Assembly (NCBI GenBank): GCA_030590405.1
Contig: JAUUYO010000008.1
Location: 1-24,165, forward strand
Direction of reading: 5' to 3'
DNA from: Kangiellaceae bacterium
GTDB lineage: Bacteria; Pseudomonadota; Gammaproteobacteria; Enterobacterales; Kangiellaceae
Length of the DNA stretch: 24,165 nucleotides
Positions 16,126-24,131 of this stretch are shown here, one piece after another (within the stretch, counting starts at the first letter, position 1; each line of letters opens with the position of its first letter). Under the pieces are notes generated by a model. The model had not been told where the DNA came from and ran no database searches. It saw nothing but the letters and a program-made list of their open reading frames with translations. A program made the position numbers and the translations under genes.

Positions 16126-16154
16126 GCCAGATGCTTTTTATCTGGCTTTTTTTT
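16126..16154 (+). terminator. Intrinsic terminator of nrdJa-nrdJb
   Basis: gccagat (16126-16132), 7-base loop, atctggc (16140-16146), then eight T's (16147-16154). Confidence 0.88.
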
Positions 16155-16159
16155 GCCTA

Positions 16160-16186
16160 AAAAAGGCGCATACAATGCGCCTTTTT
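16160..16186 (-). terminator. Bidirectional terminator, mainly for etfA
   Basis: aaaaaggcgcat (16160-16171) and atgcgccttttt (16175-16186) form a 12-bp stem with a 3-base loop. On the minus strand the A-run becomes a T-run just after the hairpin, ending etfB-etfA transcription; on the plus strand it backs up the preceding terminator. Confidence 0.85.
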
Positions 16187-16202
16187 ACCCATTCAACTTA
16201 AA

Positions 16203-17135
16203 CTATAACGCGTCGTTTAGCTCAGGCAGTACTTTAAACAAATCAGCAACTAAGCCATAATCTGCCACTTGAAAAATTGGCGCTTCTTCATCTTTGTTAA
16301 TCGCAACAATGACTTTACTGTCTTTCATGCCAGCCAAATGTTGGATCGCACCAGAAATACCCACCGCAATATAAAGATCCGGTGCGACGATTTTACCAGT
16401 TTGCCCCACTTGATAATCATTGGGCACAAATCCCGCGTCAACGGCTGCGCGAGACGCGCCAACGGCTGCGCCGAGTTTATCAGCAATTGATTCTAGCAGA
16501 TGAAAATTATCACCGCTTTGCATGCCTCGACCACCGGAAATAATAATGTTCGCGGCGGTTAACTCAGGACGTTCTGAAACAGTCAATTCCTGAGAGACAA
16601 AAGTAGAATTAGCCGAAATATGAGCGCTTGCGTCAATATTTTCAATCGTAGCGCTTCCGCCAGTCGCATCAGCGGCATCAAAGCCGGTTCCACGAACGGT
16701 GATCACTTTAACTGAATCGGAAGATTGAACGGTTGCTATTGCGTTACCTGCATAAATCGGACGCTTGAAAGTATCAGCACTTTCAACTTCGATAATTTCA
16801 GAGATAGGCTGTACGTCTAATTTCGCGCCCACTCTTGGTATAAAATTCTTGCCTGAAGTCGTGGCGCTGGCGAGAATATGGCTATAACCTTCTGCATTAG
16901 CGACCACAATGGCCGCCAAGCTTTCAGCCGTCGCATGTTCTAATGCAGTCTCATCGGCTTTCAATACTTTTTTTACTGACAAACAAGCCGCCGCTTGCTC
17001 TGCAACGCCTTGACAATTGCTCCCAATCACTAATATGTGGATATCGGAGCCAATCTTTTCTGCCGCAGCTAAAGTGGCCAGTGTGGCAGCATTTAGTTCC
17101 GAGTTATTATGTTCTGCAATCACTAAAATAGACAT
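16203..17135 (-). CDS. etfA: Electron transfer flavoprotein, alpha subunit
   Basis: 310 residues, the normal length for EtfA. With EtfB it forms the soluble FAD/AMP heterodimer that carries electrons from acyl-CoA and other flavin dehydrogenases to the membrane. The N-terminal half is the ETF Rossmann-like domain (MSILVIAEHNNSEL). The FAD domain lies at about 190-305: RGMQSGDNF, then VGASRAAVDAG, YQVGQTGKIVAPDLYIAVGISGA and the AINKDEEAPIFQVADYG segment, all signature EtfA stretches. The ATG shares one base with the etfB stop (TAATG), so the two are translationally coupled. Together they are divergent from ETF-QO. Confidence 0.95.
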   Translation of the reverse strand: MSILVIAEHNNSELNAATLATLAAAEKIGSDIHILVIGSNCQGVAEQAAACLSVKKVLKADETALEHATAESLAAIVVANAEGYSHILASATTSGKNFIPRVGAKLDVQPISEIIEVESADTFKRPIYAGNAIATVQSSDSVKVITVRGTGFDAADATGGSATIENIDASAHISANSTFVSQELTVSERPELTAANIIISGGRGMQSGDNFHLLESIADKLGAAVGASRAAVDAGFVPNDYQVGQTGKIVAPDLYIAVGISGAIQHLAGMKDSKVIVAINKDEEAPIFQVADYGLVADLFKVLPELNDAL

Positions 17136-17884
17136 TAGATCACCTTCGCTTCATTTTTAAGTTTTTCAACTAATTGTTCAACCGACTCAACTTTAATTCC
17201 AGCTTTACGCGCTGCTGGTGGCTCAACCTTTAAAGTGGTCACTCTTGGCGCGATATCAACAGCTAAATCGGCTGGAGTCATTTCCTCTAGTGGCTTACGT
17301 TTGGCCTTCATAATGTTTGGCAATGAAGCAAAACGCGGCTCATTCAAACGAAGATCGGTAGTAACAATTGCAGGCATATCAAGCGAAACAGTTTCTAATC
17401 CACCATCAACTTCGCGAGTTACTGCTACTTTGCCGTCTGTAATATTGACTTCTGAAGCAAAGGTTCCTTGCGGCCAATCGAGTAATGCCGCCAGCATCTG
17501 ACCAGACTGATTATTATCGCCATCGATTGATTGTTTACCCATAATCACCATATCAGGGGATTCTTTGGCAACCACTTCTTTGAATAATTTGGCAACCGCT
17601 AAGGGTTGAATTTCTTCATCGGTTTTAATTAAAATGGCGCGATCAGCACCTAGCGCTAATGCAGTTCTTAAGGTTTCCTGACATTGGGCCGGACCAATCG
17701 AAGCCACCACAATTTCAGTTACGATACCTTTTTCTTTTAAGCGGACTGCTTCTTCAACAGCGATTTCACAAAAGGGATTCATGGACATCTTGACATTCGC
17801 GGTTTCAATGCCGGAATGATCATCTTTGACGCGAACTTTGACATTAAAGTCAACCACTCGCTTAACAGTAACCAGTAATTTCAT
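17135..17884 (-). CDS. etfB: Electron transfer flavoprotein, beta subunit
   Basis: 249 residues, standard EtfB size. It begins MKLLVTVKRVVDFNVKVRVK, with the AMP-binding fold including SMNPFCEIAVEEAVRLKEKG and MGKQSIDGDNNQSGQ. The recognition loop and signature LRLNEPRFASLPNIMKAKRK lies at about 195-215; its leucine anchors partner dehydrogenases in characterised ETFs. It is the first gene of the etfB-etfA unit; aggtag (about 17889-17894) precedes the ATG. The leader contains a 9-bp inverted repeat. Confidence 0.95.
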   Translation of the reverse strand: MKLLVTVKRVVDFNVKVRVKDDHSGIETANVKMSMNPFCEIAVEEAVRLKEKGIVTEIVVASIGPAQCQETLRTALALGADRAILIKTDEEIQPLAVAKLFKEVVAKESPDMVIMGKQSIDGDNNQSGQMLAALLDWPQGTFASEVNITDGKVAVTREVDGGLETVSLDMPAIVTTDLRLNEPRFASLPNIMKAKRKPLEEMTPADLAVDIAPRVTTLKVEPPAARKAGIKVESVEQLVEKLKNEAKVI

Positions 17885-17917
17885 ATATCTACCTATGATG
17901 GCGTGGGTTTATAAATA

Positions 17918-17941
17918 AAAGTAGCAGGATCTTGCTACTTT
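17918..17941. promoter_or_regulatory. 9-bp inverted repeat in the etf divergent region
   Basis: aaagtagca, loop ggatct, tgctacttt, perfect over nine pairs, 34 bases upstream of the etfB ATG. Read on the minus strand the stem is followed by TATTTAT, so it could act as an attenuator-like hairpin, or it could be an operator. No known regulator motif is matched. Confidence 0.5.
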
Positions 17942-17968
17942 ATGCCAATAACGTCAACAAAAATCGGG

Positions 17969-17974
17969 TATAAT
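17969..17974 (+). promoter_or_regulatory. Candidate -10 element toward ETF-QO
   Basis: GGGTATAATG contains a perfect TATAAT (17969-17974). The -35 position is poor (gtcaac region), so an activator may be needed. It implies a leader of about 185 bases. Confidence 0.45.
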
Positions 17975-18044
17975 GCCGCAATTTTAAAGCTGTATCATCT
18001 ATAAGAATATTTGATAACATCTATTAGTCTGCATGGGCGTATAC

Positions 18045-18076
18045 TATACTGGCATCCAACTCATTGGACCAGTATA
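18045..18076. promoter_or_regulatory. Long interrupted inverted repeat upstream of ETF-QO
   Basis: tatactgg (18045-18052) pairs with ccagtata (18069-18076). Inside, tcca (18055-18058) pairs with tgga (18065-18068), leaving a 2-base bulge and a 6-base loop. This may be a leader-RNA hairpin or an operator about 90 bases before the ATG. Confidence 0.5.
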
Positions 18077-18164
18077 ATAACCTAACTTAAAGCAATTTAC
18101 ATTAATTTAATAGGCTGCAATCTCAATTAATGTTCTTAATCAACAATCAGTTGGAGTAATCACA

Positions 18165-19835
18165 ATGGATAATGCCACCATTGAAAGAGAATCGATGGAA
18201 TTTGATGTCGTCATCGTCGGAGCTGGGCCTGCTGGCCTGTCAACCGCCATCAAACTCGCTCAATTAGCCAAAGAGCAACAAAAAGAAACCACCATCTGCG
18301 TGGTCGAAAAAGGCTCCGAAGTTGGTGCGCACATACTGTCTGGTGCGGTGTTTGAAGCCAAAGCGCTGGCTGAGCTATTCCCTGATTGGAAAGAAAAAGG
18401 CGCTCCGGTAAAAGTCGAGGTTAGTGGTGATGATGTATATTTAATGAGATCAGCGACTAAAGCTCTGAAAATCCCCAATTTGTTTGTTCCCAAAACCATG
18501 CACAACCATGGCAATTATATCATTAGCCTTGGGAATTTATGTCGTTGGCTGGCCGAACAAGCTGAAGCACTTGGTGTCGAAATCTTTCCAGGATTTGCTG
18601 CCAGCGAAGCTTTGTTCAATAAAGATGGCAGCGTTAAAGGGTTTTTAACCGGTGACATGGGAGTCGCAGAAGATGGCTCTCAAAAAGATGGTTTTATGCC
18701 AGGAATGGAGTTACATGCCAAATACACTGTATTTGCCGAAGGTTGCCGCGGCCATATTGGCAAGCAGTTAATTGCTCAATTTAAATTAGATGAAGGCAAA
18801 CAGCCACAACATTACGGCATTGGGATCAAAGAAATCTGGAAAATACCAGCAGAGCAACATCAATTAGGTAAAGTCGTTCATAGCGCAGGCTGGCCAATGT
18901 CTGAATCCAAAAGTCATGGCGGAGGCTTTCTTTATCATATTGAAGATAACCAGGTGGCTGTTGGTTTTATTGTTGATTTATCTTACACCAATCCACACCT
19001 GAGTCCCTTTGATGAGTTTCAAAGATATAAACATCACCCCAAAATAAGCCAGTACTTAAATGGTGGAGAGCGAATTTCTTACGGCGCACGAGCAATCGTC
19101 AAAGGCGGATTACAATCTCAGCCCAAAATGGTATTTCCTGGCGGCCTATTAATTGGTGACGATGCTGGCACTCTTAACTTTGCCAAAATAAAGGGTTCTC
19201 ACACCGCCATGAAGTCGGGCATCATTGCGGCAGAAAGCATTGCCGAAGCATTGAATAATGAAGATGCCATCAAACAACTCAATAGCTTTACCAGCAATTA
19301 CAAAAACTCCTGGGCTTACAAAGAACTGCATATGCAAAGAAACTTTGGCCCGGCTCAACATCGTTGGGGAAATATCATCGGTTCGGCTTATTGCTTTATC
19401 GATATTAATATCTGTAACGGATTATTACCCTGGACTTTAAGCGATCCAAAATCCGATCATTCTCAAATGCAAAAAGCGTCCGCTTGCAAACCGATAAACT
19501 ACGCAAAACCCGATGGCATTTTGTCCTTTGATAAATTGAGTTCGGTTTTTATTTCCAATACTAATCACGAAGAAGATCAACCTATCCATTTGCGGCTGAA
19601 AGATAACAATATTCCAATAGCAGCCAACCTCAAAGACTTTGATGAACCGGCGCAACGATATTGTCCGGCAGGCGTTTATGAGGTGATTCTGGATGATGAA
19701 GGCAATAATCCGCGTTTTCAGATCAATGCGCAAAACTGTGTGCACTGTAAAACTTGTGATATTAAAGATCCGAGTCAGAATATCACCTGGGTAACCCCTG
19801 AAGGTGCTGGTGGACCTAATTATCCAAATATGTAG
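18165..19835 (+). CDS. Electron transfer flavoprotein-ubiquinone oxidoreductase
   Basis: Membrane-associated iron-sulfur flavoprotein that passes electrons from reduced ETF to ubiquinone. 556 residues, normal length. The FAD dinucleotide motif is GAGPAG (19-24) within FDVVIVGAGPAGLS, and a second flavin motif, GGLLIGDDAGTLNFAKIKG, lies at about 326-344. The [4Fe-4S] ligands are Cys500, Cys525, Cys528 and Cys531; the 25/3/3 spacing equals that of the mitochondrial enzyme. The C-terminus ends GPNYPNM. Start ATG 18165 has GGAG at 18153-18156. It is divergent from etfB-etfA, so the three components of the route share a control region. Strong terminator at 19894-19929. Confidence 0.95.
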   Translation: MDNATIERESMEFDVVIVGAGPAGLSTAIKLAQLAKEQQKETTICVVEKGSEVGAHILSGAVFEAKALAELFPDWKEKGAPVKVEVSGDDVYLMRSATKALKIPNLFVPKTMHNHGNYIISLGNLCRWLAEQAEALGVEIFPGFAASEALFNKDGSVKGFLTGDMGVAEDGSQKDGFMPGMELHAKYTVFAEGCRGHIGKQLIAQFKLDEGKQPQHYGIGIKEIWKIPAEQHQLGKVVHSAGWPMSESKSHGGGFLYHIEDNQVAVGFIVDLSYTNPHLSPFDEFQRYKHHPKISQYLNGGERISYGARAIVKGGLQSQPKMVFPGGLLIGDDAGTLNFAKIKGSHTAMKSGIIAAESIAEALNNEDAIKQLNSFTSNYKNSWAYKELHMQRNFGPAQHRWGNIIGSAYCFIDINICNGLLPWTLSDPKSDHSQMQKASACKPINYAKPDGILSFDKLSSVFISNTNHEEDQPIHLRLKDNNIPIAANLKDFDEPAQRYCPAGVYEVILDDEGNNPRFQINAQNCVHCKTCDIKDPSQNITWVTPEGAGGPNYPNM

Positions 19836-19893
19836 ATTGGCAACAATCGGTTTCTCAAATATGGCCCTACCGGCATATCCACCATCTATAGAC

Positions 19894-19929
19894 AAAAGAA
19901 AGGGCTCTTAAATTGAGCCCTTTCTTTTT
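19894..19929. terminator. Strong bidirectional terminator
   Basis: aaaagaaagggctc (19894-19907) pairs fully with gagccctttctttt (19915-19928): a 14-bp stem with a 7-base loop, flanked by A-rich and T-rich tracts. It serves ETF-QO on the plus strand and the convergent HAF-repeat gene on the minus strand. Confidence 0.88.
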
Positions 19930-19956
19930 GCCTTTTTTTGATTAGCAAACTAACAA

Positions 19957-21351
19957 TTATTTCTTATTGCGTCGAACCATACTTAATACCGTTAAAAGTA
20001 ACAGTCCAATCACTGGCACGGAGCCACCACTCGAAGAATCTTCACAATTTGGCGCATTGCCAACTAACGGCATCAACATAAAAGCACGTTTTTCACCTTC
20101 AAAAATACCGGTTCCAGTAATCACGCCTGAATCGTTGATCGAGCGAGCTTCATGTAATAGCCAGGCTGAAGCATCTTCACAGGAGATAAGTTTATTTAAA
20201 TCTTTCAAAGAGTCATCTTCATATAGAAACGCATGATAAAGACCGGGTAATCCTGGTGATGGTGATTTTTGTAATTGAGAAATACCTACCACTTGATCGC
20301 TTTCATTAATATCGAAAGCTTCCGAATACTTAAAATTATCATTGAGAAAACCAAGTGAGGTAACGGTTTCTAAATCAACATCATAAATAAAAGCTTCAAG
20401 GACTGCGCTGCTACTGTCGTTGGTACTGGCTCCACCAACTATTTTCCTGGCGTTATTCACAGCCCACGGCAATTGCAGCGTCCCTCCAAATATTTCTATT
20501 TTTTCTACCGTATCTGTGTCATTAACATCAACCACAATCAACTGCCGAGTCCTGATATTATCGATAAGCTCTTCCGAAATACCGACCGCATAACCATCAT
20601 TATTAACCGCTCTTAATACGATCCCCAGTTGAGCATCTTCTCCTTCGATAGGATTAACCTTGATTAACGAATCTGCATCGATATCATAGAAAAAACCTCG
20701 ATCATATTTAGTTGTCAATGGTTCGTCATCAGCATCGTTTCCATCTTCAGGATCAAAACTTCCAAAACCAACCACCAGATTATTATCGTTGATGGCAATA
20801 GCTCTCGCTTTTTCCGGTGAACCTGGCAAAAATGGCGGAATTTTGTTGATGGTTAAACTATTTGTATCAAAATATACTGCTATATCAGTATCGGTAATAA
20901 AGTCCGAAACACTCTCACCATCTGCGGTAATCAGGGTAATCTGGGTAATCTCTGATTCTATCGAATAACCAACCGCAAAATCATCATTGATACCAAAGGC
21001 AAAACTAACACCGGAACCTTCAATCGCACTTGAGTTTGTAGCATCAAAATATACCGAATGATCGAGAAATCCAAGTTCACTCAGGCTATTATTTTGATAA
21101 ATAAATGCGTGGTTCGTAAAACCTACACCATTGGCATTACCCACCACAGAATCTAAACTATTTATCGCGAAAGCTTCGGCAGATCGTACTATATTTTCAT
21201 TCGACACCTCTCCGAGACTTCCAAGATCGATCACCTGATAAAAATCAGCAGTCTGCCCGGTATTTGCCCAGGCAATAGAAATGGCTAGCAACGAGATTCT
21301 TGCAATTTTTCGCTTATTGGTAAATTTTTGCTTATTGGTCAACATGGACAT
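19957..21351 (-). CDS. Exported HAF-repeat / DUF3466-like protein with GlyGly-CTERM-like tail
   Basis: 464 residues of unknown function. The N-terminus is a basic region plus hydrophobic core with likely cleavage after GQTA (mature start DFYQVIDLGSLG). The body is a series of degenerate repeats of the form A-x-x-I-N-x-x-x-x-V-V-G followed by HAF-x-Y-x-x-x-x-L-x-x-L (examples: EAFAINSLDSVVG, ARAIAINDNNLVVG, EAFDINESDQVVG, and HAFIYQNN, HAFLYEDD), probably a beta-propeller-like surface domain. The last residues, GGSVPVIGLLLLTVLSMVRR (442-461) with NKK, resemble the GlyGly-CTERM sorting signal: Gly-Gly-Ser, hydrophobic stretch, basic end, processed by rhombosortase and linked to type II secretion. 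Two cysteines precede the tail region (in LISCEDA and at 436). Such proteins are common in Shewanella and Vibrio. ATG 21345 is an alternative start; no strong ribosome site is seen. Confidence 0.75.
   Translation of the reverse strand: MSMLTNKQKFTNKRKIARISLLAISIAWANTGQTADFYQVIDLGSLGEVSNENIVRSAEAFAINSLDSVVGNANGVGFTNHAFIYQNNSLSELGFLDHSVYFDATNSSAIEGSGVSFAFGINDDFAVGYSIESEITQITLITADGESVSDFITDTDIAVYFDTNSLTINKIPPFLPGSPEKARAIAINDNNLVVGFGSFDPEDGNDADDEPLTTKYDRGFFYDIDADSLIKVNPIEGEDAQLGIVLRAVNNDGYAVGISEELIDNIRTRQLIVVDVNDTDTVEKIEIFGGTLQLPWAVNNARKIVGGASTNDSSSAVLEAFIYDVDLETVTSLGFLNDNFKYSEAFDINESDQVVGISQLQKSPSPGLPGLYHAFLYEDDSLKDLNKLISCEDASAWLLHEARSINDSGVITGTGIFEGEKRAFMLMPLVGNAPNCEDSSSGGSVPVIGLLLLTVLSMVRRNKK
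21312..21339 (-). repeat. 18-bp-period duplication in the signal peptide
   Basis: gcttattggt occurs at 21312-21321 and 21330-21339, encoding TNKQKF and TNKRKI in tandem in the basic part of the export signal. It is a small in-frame duplication that lengthens the N-region by six residues. Confidence 0.7.
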
Positions 21352-21401
21352 ATTTAATCTACTTCTTAATTATTGTTTTAATTGATATCTTACAATGGTC
21401 G

Positions 21402-22049
21402 TTAAACAGCATCCGGCTGGTTTTCCGGGATAGCATCCTGAAAACGCGCCAATTTGAGACAATTTTGGTTAATTTCCTGTAACCTTGGATAAGCGTCCAT
21501 TGAAAAATCAAAACGATCGGCATTGTATATTTGCGGTATAAGACAAACATCTGCCATAGATAGTTCCCCACCAAGGCAATAAGGGCCATTTGAGTCCCAT
21601 TTTGCGACTAATCGTTCAAATGCAGAAAATCCTTGAGCCAACCAATGGTGATACCACTGTGACTTTTCAGCATCGTTCACTTTCAACTGATTAGACAAAT
21701 ATTGTAATACCCGCAAGTTATTCAATGGATGCAAGTCGCAAGCAATGATTTGAGACAATTGGCGTGCCATGGCTCTTTCGGCTACGTTTGATGGTAAAAG
21801 TGGATATTGTGAATATTTTTCTTCAATATATTCCAAAATGGCCAAAGATTGACCAATGACAATACCATCATCTACCAAAGTCGGTACCAGGCCTTGAGGA
21901 TTAAGCGACTGGTATTCTGGCTGATACTGTTCACCACCATCTTTCACCAGATGAACCGACTGCTGCGAATAAGAGACCTGCTTAATATTGAGTGCAAGCC
22001 GCACCCGATAGGCTGCGGTAGAACGCCAGTAACCATACAATTTAATCAT
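21402..22049 (-). CDS. maiA: Maleylacetoacetate isomerase / zeta-class glutathione S-transferase
   Basis: 215 residues. Glutathione-dependent cis-trans isomerisation of maleylacetoacetate to fumarylacetoacetate in tyrosine/homogentisate breakdown is the usual role. The N-terminal thioredoxin fold has the zeta motif RSTAAYRVRLAL (9-20), LNPQGLVPTL (49-58) with the cis-proline, and IGQSLAILEYIEE (65-77). The C-terminal helical domain has ACDLHPLNNLRVL (103-115) and the GGELSMADVCLIPQIYNA signature. The usual pathway partners (homogentisate dioxygenase, fumarylacetoacetase) are not in the window, so a more general GST role is possible. ATG 22049 has GAGGAG upstream within an unusual tandem-repeat leader. 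About 50 bases separate its stop from the HAF-repeat gene, with no terminator, so readthrough into that gene is possible. Confidence 0.88.
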   Translation of the reverse strand: MIKLYGYWRSTAAYRVRLALNIKQVSYSQQSVHLVKDGGEQYQPEYQSLNPQGLVPTLVDDGIVIGQSLAILEYIEEKYSQYPLLPSNVAERAMARQLSQIIACDLHPLNNLRVLQYLSNQLKVNDAEKSQWYHHWLAQGFSAFERLVAKWDSNGPYCLGGELSMADVCLIPQIYNADRFDFSMDAYPRLQEINQNCLKLARFQDAIPENQPDAV

Positions 22050-22053
22050 TCAT

Positions 22054-22109
22054 TCTCCTCAAAGTTAGCATCTCAAAAACAGCACTTCAAAACCAGCGCC
22101 TCAAAATCA
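22054..22109 (-). repeat. Four imperfect 14-bp tandem repeats forming the maiA leader
   Basis: Plus-strand units: tctcctcaaagtta (22054), gcatctcaaaaaca (22068), gcacttcaaaacca (22082), gcgcctcaaaatca (22096). Read with the gene, each has a TTTTGAGG- or TTTTGAAG-like core. The unit nearest the ATG contains the GAGGAG ribosome site. The three distal units agree at 9-10 positions of 14; the proximal one is more diverged. Confidence 0.65.
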
Positions 22110-22211
22110 ATGATATTTCAAGGCTGTTTTGACTTGATCTTCAATTAGTCGACCATTATCGCCTCTGGCTGGCTAAACTCCAAACAGAATTTAAATCGCA
22201 CCAAACTCAAA

Positions 22212-24131
22212 TCAACCCTTTTTAGCCTCTAATTCATCCCAACTAGAATAGGCGCCATCTAGCTCCTTTTTAACCGATTCAAATTGGGCCAGTACTTCAG
22301 CAGATTTGTCCGCATCATTATAAAAATCAGACTGAGATAACTGTTGCTCGAAATCATTGACTTGCTGTTCAAGAGTTTCGATCAAGACAGGTAAATCATC
22401 CAGTTGTTTTTGATCTTTATATGAAAGCTTTTTTTCTTTCAACTTTTCATCATTGGATGAAGATCCTTTTGCCGCGGATTTACGTTCCGCTTTACTTTCT
22501 TTTGGCATCATTTCATCAAAATAACGCTTCCAATCTTGATAACCCCCAGTTATTTCAATTACCTGGTAAAGATCTTTCAATGAATCGTCGCAATTCTTAC
22601 CGAGTGGCGGTAACTGATTGTCAAACACTAGCAATTCACTACAACAGTTATCTAAAAAAGCTCTATCATGGCTGATGATGATGACCGTTGCACTTATTTC
22701 AACCAACATGGTTTCTAAAATTTCGAGAGTTTCAACATCCAAATCATTGGTTGGTTCGTCCAGTATGAAAAGATTAGCAGGTCGAGTAAAAAGCTTGGCT
22801 AATAATAACCGATTAATTTCTCCACCGGATAGAGAGTGGGCAGGTGCTCTCACTCGATCGGGGGTAAAATTAAAATCAGCCATATAGCTGATAACGTGCT
22901 TTTCTTGTCCATCAATGAGTACGAAATCTTTACCGTCGGCGATATTGTCAGAAACTGTTTTTTGCAGATCAATCCCATCTCTTAACTGATCAAAATAAGC
23001 AACTTCAATATTCTCACTGGCAGAAAAAACACCACTGCATGGCGGGATCTGGCCTAAAAAAGTTTTAATAAAAGTGGTTTTGCCGCAACCGTTATCCCCC
23101 AAAACACCGATTTTATCGCCTTTTTGAATAATATACGACATCGGCATAATCAATGGTTTGTCAAAACCAACCTGCATATCTTGCATACTTGCAATAATTT
23201 TACTGCCTTGCTTGGCAACACTCGCTTTTAAGTTGACATTACCAATCACATTGCGGCGTTGGGAGTGCTCTTGGCGCATTTTTTTAAGGGCTCTGACCCG
23301 GCCTTCATTTCTGGTTCGACGGGCTTTTATTCCCTGGCGGATCCACTTTTCTTCATTAACAAGACGTTTATCAAATTCTGAGTTAGTTTTCTCTTCATCT
23401 TTAAGCTGTTGCGCTTTGAGTTCGAGATAGGCTTGATAATTACCGGGATACAGGCGTAAATGCCCTCGATCGAGTTCCATAATGGAATCGGCCACCTTAT
23501 TCACAAAATGACGGTCATGAGACACGAATAACAAAGCGCCTTTGAATTTGAGCAATTGCTCTTCAAGCCATTGAATACTGGTCAGATCCAGGTGGTTAGT
23601 GGGTTCATCCAGTATAAGCAAATCGGGATTTTGCACTAACGCCTTGGCTAATGCCGCGCGGCGACGCCACCCACCAGAAAGGTTGGCCATTTTAAGCTCA
23701 CCGTCCAGGGATAATCGAGACAAAGTTTGCTCGACTCGCTGGTCAATCGTCCAACCATCATTGGCGTTGATGATTTCTTCTAAAGACTCTAGTTTTGGTG
23801 ATAAATGATCTTTAACAATCAATTCTTGATATTCATCCACCGCCTTTTTAACCTCCGCCAAGCCAGATTCAACAAAGGCGCGTATAGACTGTTCTGTTTT
23901 TTCAGGTAATGCTTGGGGTAAAAAGCCAATACGGTGGTGTCGAGAGCGATTAATTAAACCGTCATCGGGCATAACTTCACCACTGATCAGCTTCAGTAAA
24001 GTTGATTTACCGGTACCATTACGGCCTATTAGACAGATCTTCTGGTTCTCTTCAACCACAAAAGATGCATTATCTAATAAAATCTGTGGGCCATAGGCCA
24101 GGCTGAGGTTATCGCCTCGGATTAAGGACAT
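22212..24131 (-). CDS. uup: ABC-F ATPase, Uup type
   Basis: Soluble twin-ATPase protein of the ABC-F family, which acts on ribosomes; E. coli Uup is also linked to suppression of transposon precise excision and to DNA binding through its C-terminus. 639 residues, typical length. First ATPase: Walker A GRNGTGKST (36-44), signature LSGGW (151-155), Walker B LLILDEPTNHLD (171-182). The linker contains KWIRQGIKARRTRNEGRVRAL (262-282), characteristic of Uup. Second ATPase: GDNGCGKTT (345-353), LSGGE (434-438), LFILDEPTNDLD (454-465). A C-terminal coiled coil (about 565-639) starts KLSYKDQKQLDDLP, as in E. coli Uup. Between the last ATPase strand and the ITGGYQDW motif there are about 15 more residues than I recall in E. 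coli (503-527). No Shine-Dalgarno sequence is evident before ATG 24131. Confidence 0.93.
   Translation of the reverse strand: MSLIRGDNLSLAYGPQILLDNASFVVEENQKICLIGRNGTGKSTLLKLISGEVMPDDGLINRSRHHRIGFLPQALPEKTEQSIRAFVESGLAEVKKAVDEYQELIVKDHLSPKLESLEEIINANDGWTIDQRVEQTLSRLSLDGELKMANLSGGWRRRAALAKALVQNPDLLILDEPTNHLDLTSIQWLEEQLLKFKGALLFVSHDRHFVNKVADSIMELDRGHLRLYPGNYQAYLELKAQQLKDEEKTNSEFDKRLVNEEKWIRQGIKARRTRNEGRVRALKKMRQEHSQRRNVIGNVNLKASVAKQGSKIIASMQDMQVGFDKPLIMPMSYIIQKGDKIGVLGDNGCGKTTFIKTFLGQIPPCSGVFSASENIEVAYFDQLRDGIDLQKTVSDNIADGKDFVLIDGQEKHVISYMADFNFTPDRVRAPAHSLSGGEINRLLLAKLFTRPANLFILDEPTNDLDVETLEILETMLVEISATVIIISHDRAFLDNCCSELLVFDNQLPPLGKNCDDSLKDLYQVIEITGGYQDWKRYFDEMMPKESKAERKSAAKGSSSNDEKLKEKKLSYKDQKQLDDLPVLIETLEQQVNDFEQQLSQSDFYNDADKSAEVLAQFESVKKELDGAYSSWDELEAKKG

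Noticed and set aside
19437..19895. 152-residue minus-strand frame over the end of ETF-QO
   Set aside because: It is antisense to the conserved iron-sulfur region of a well-supported gene and has no domain of its own.
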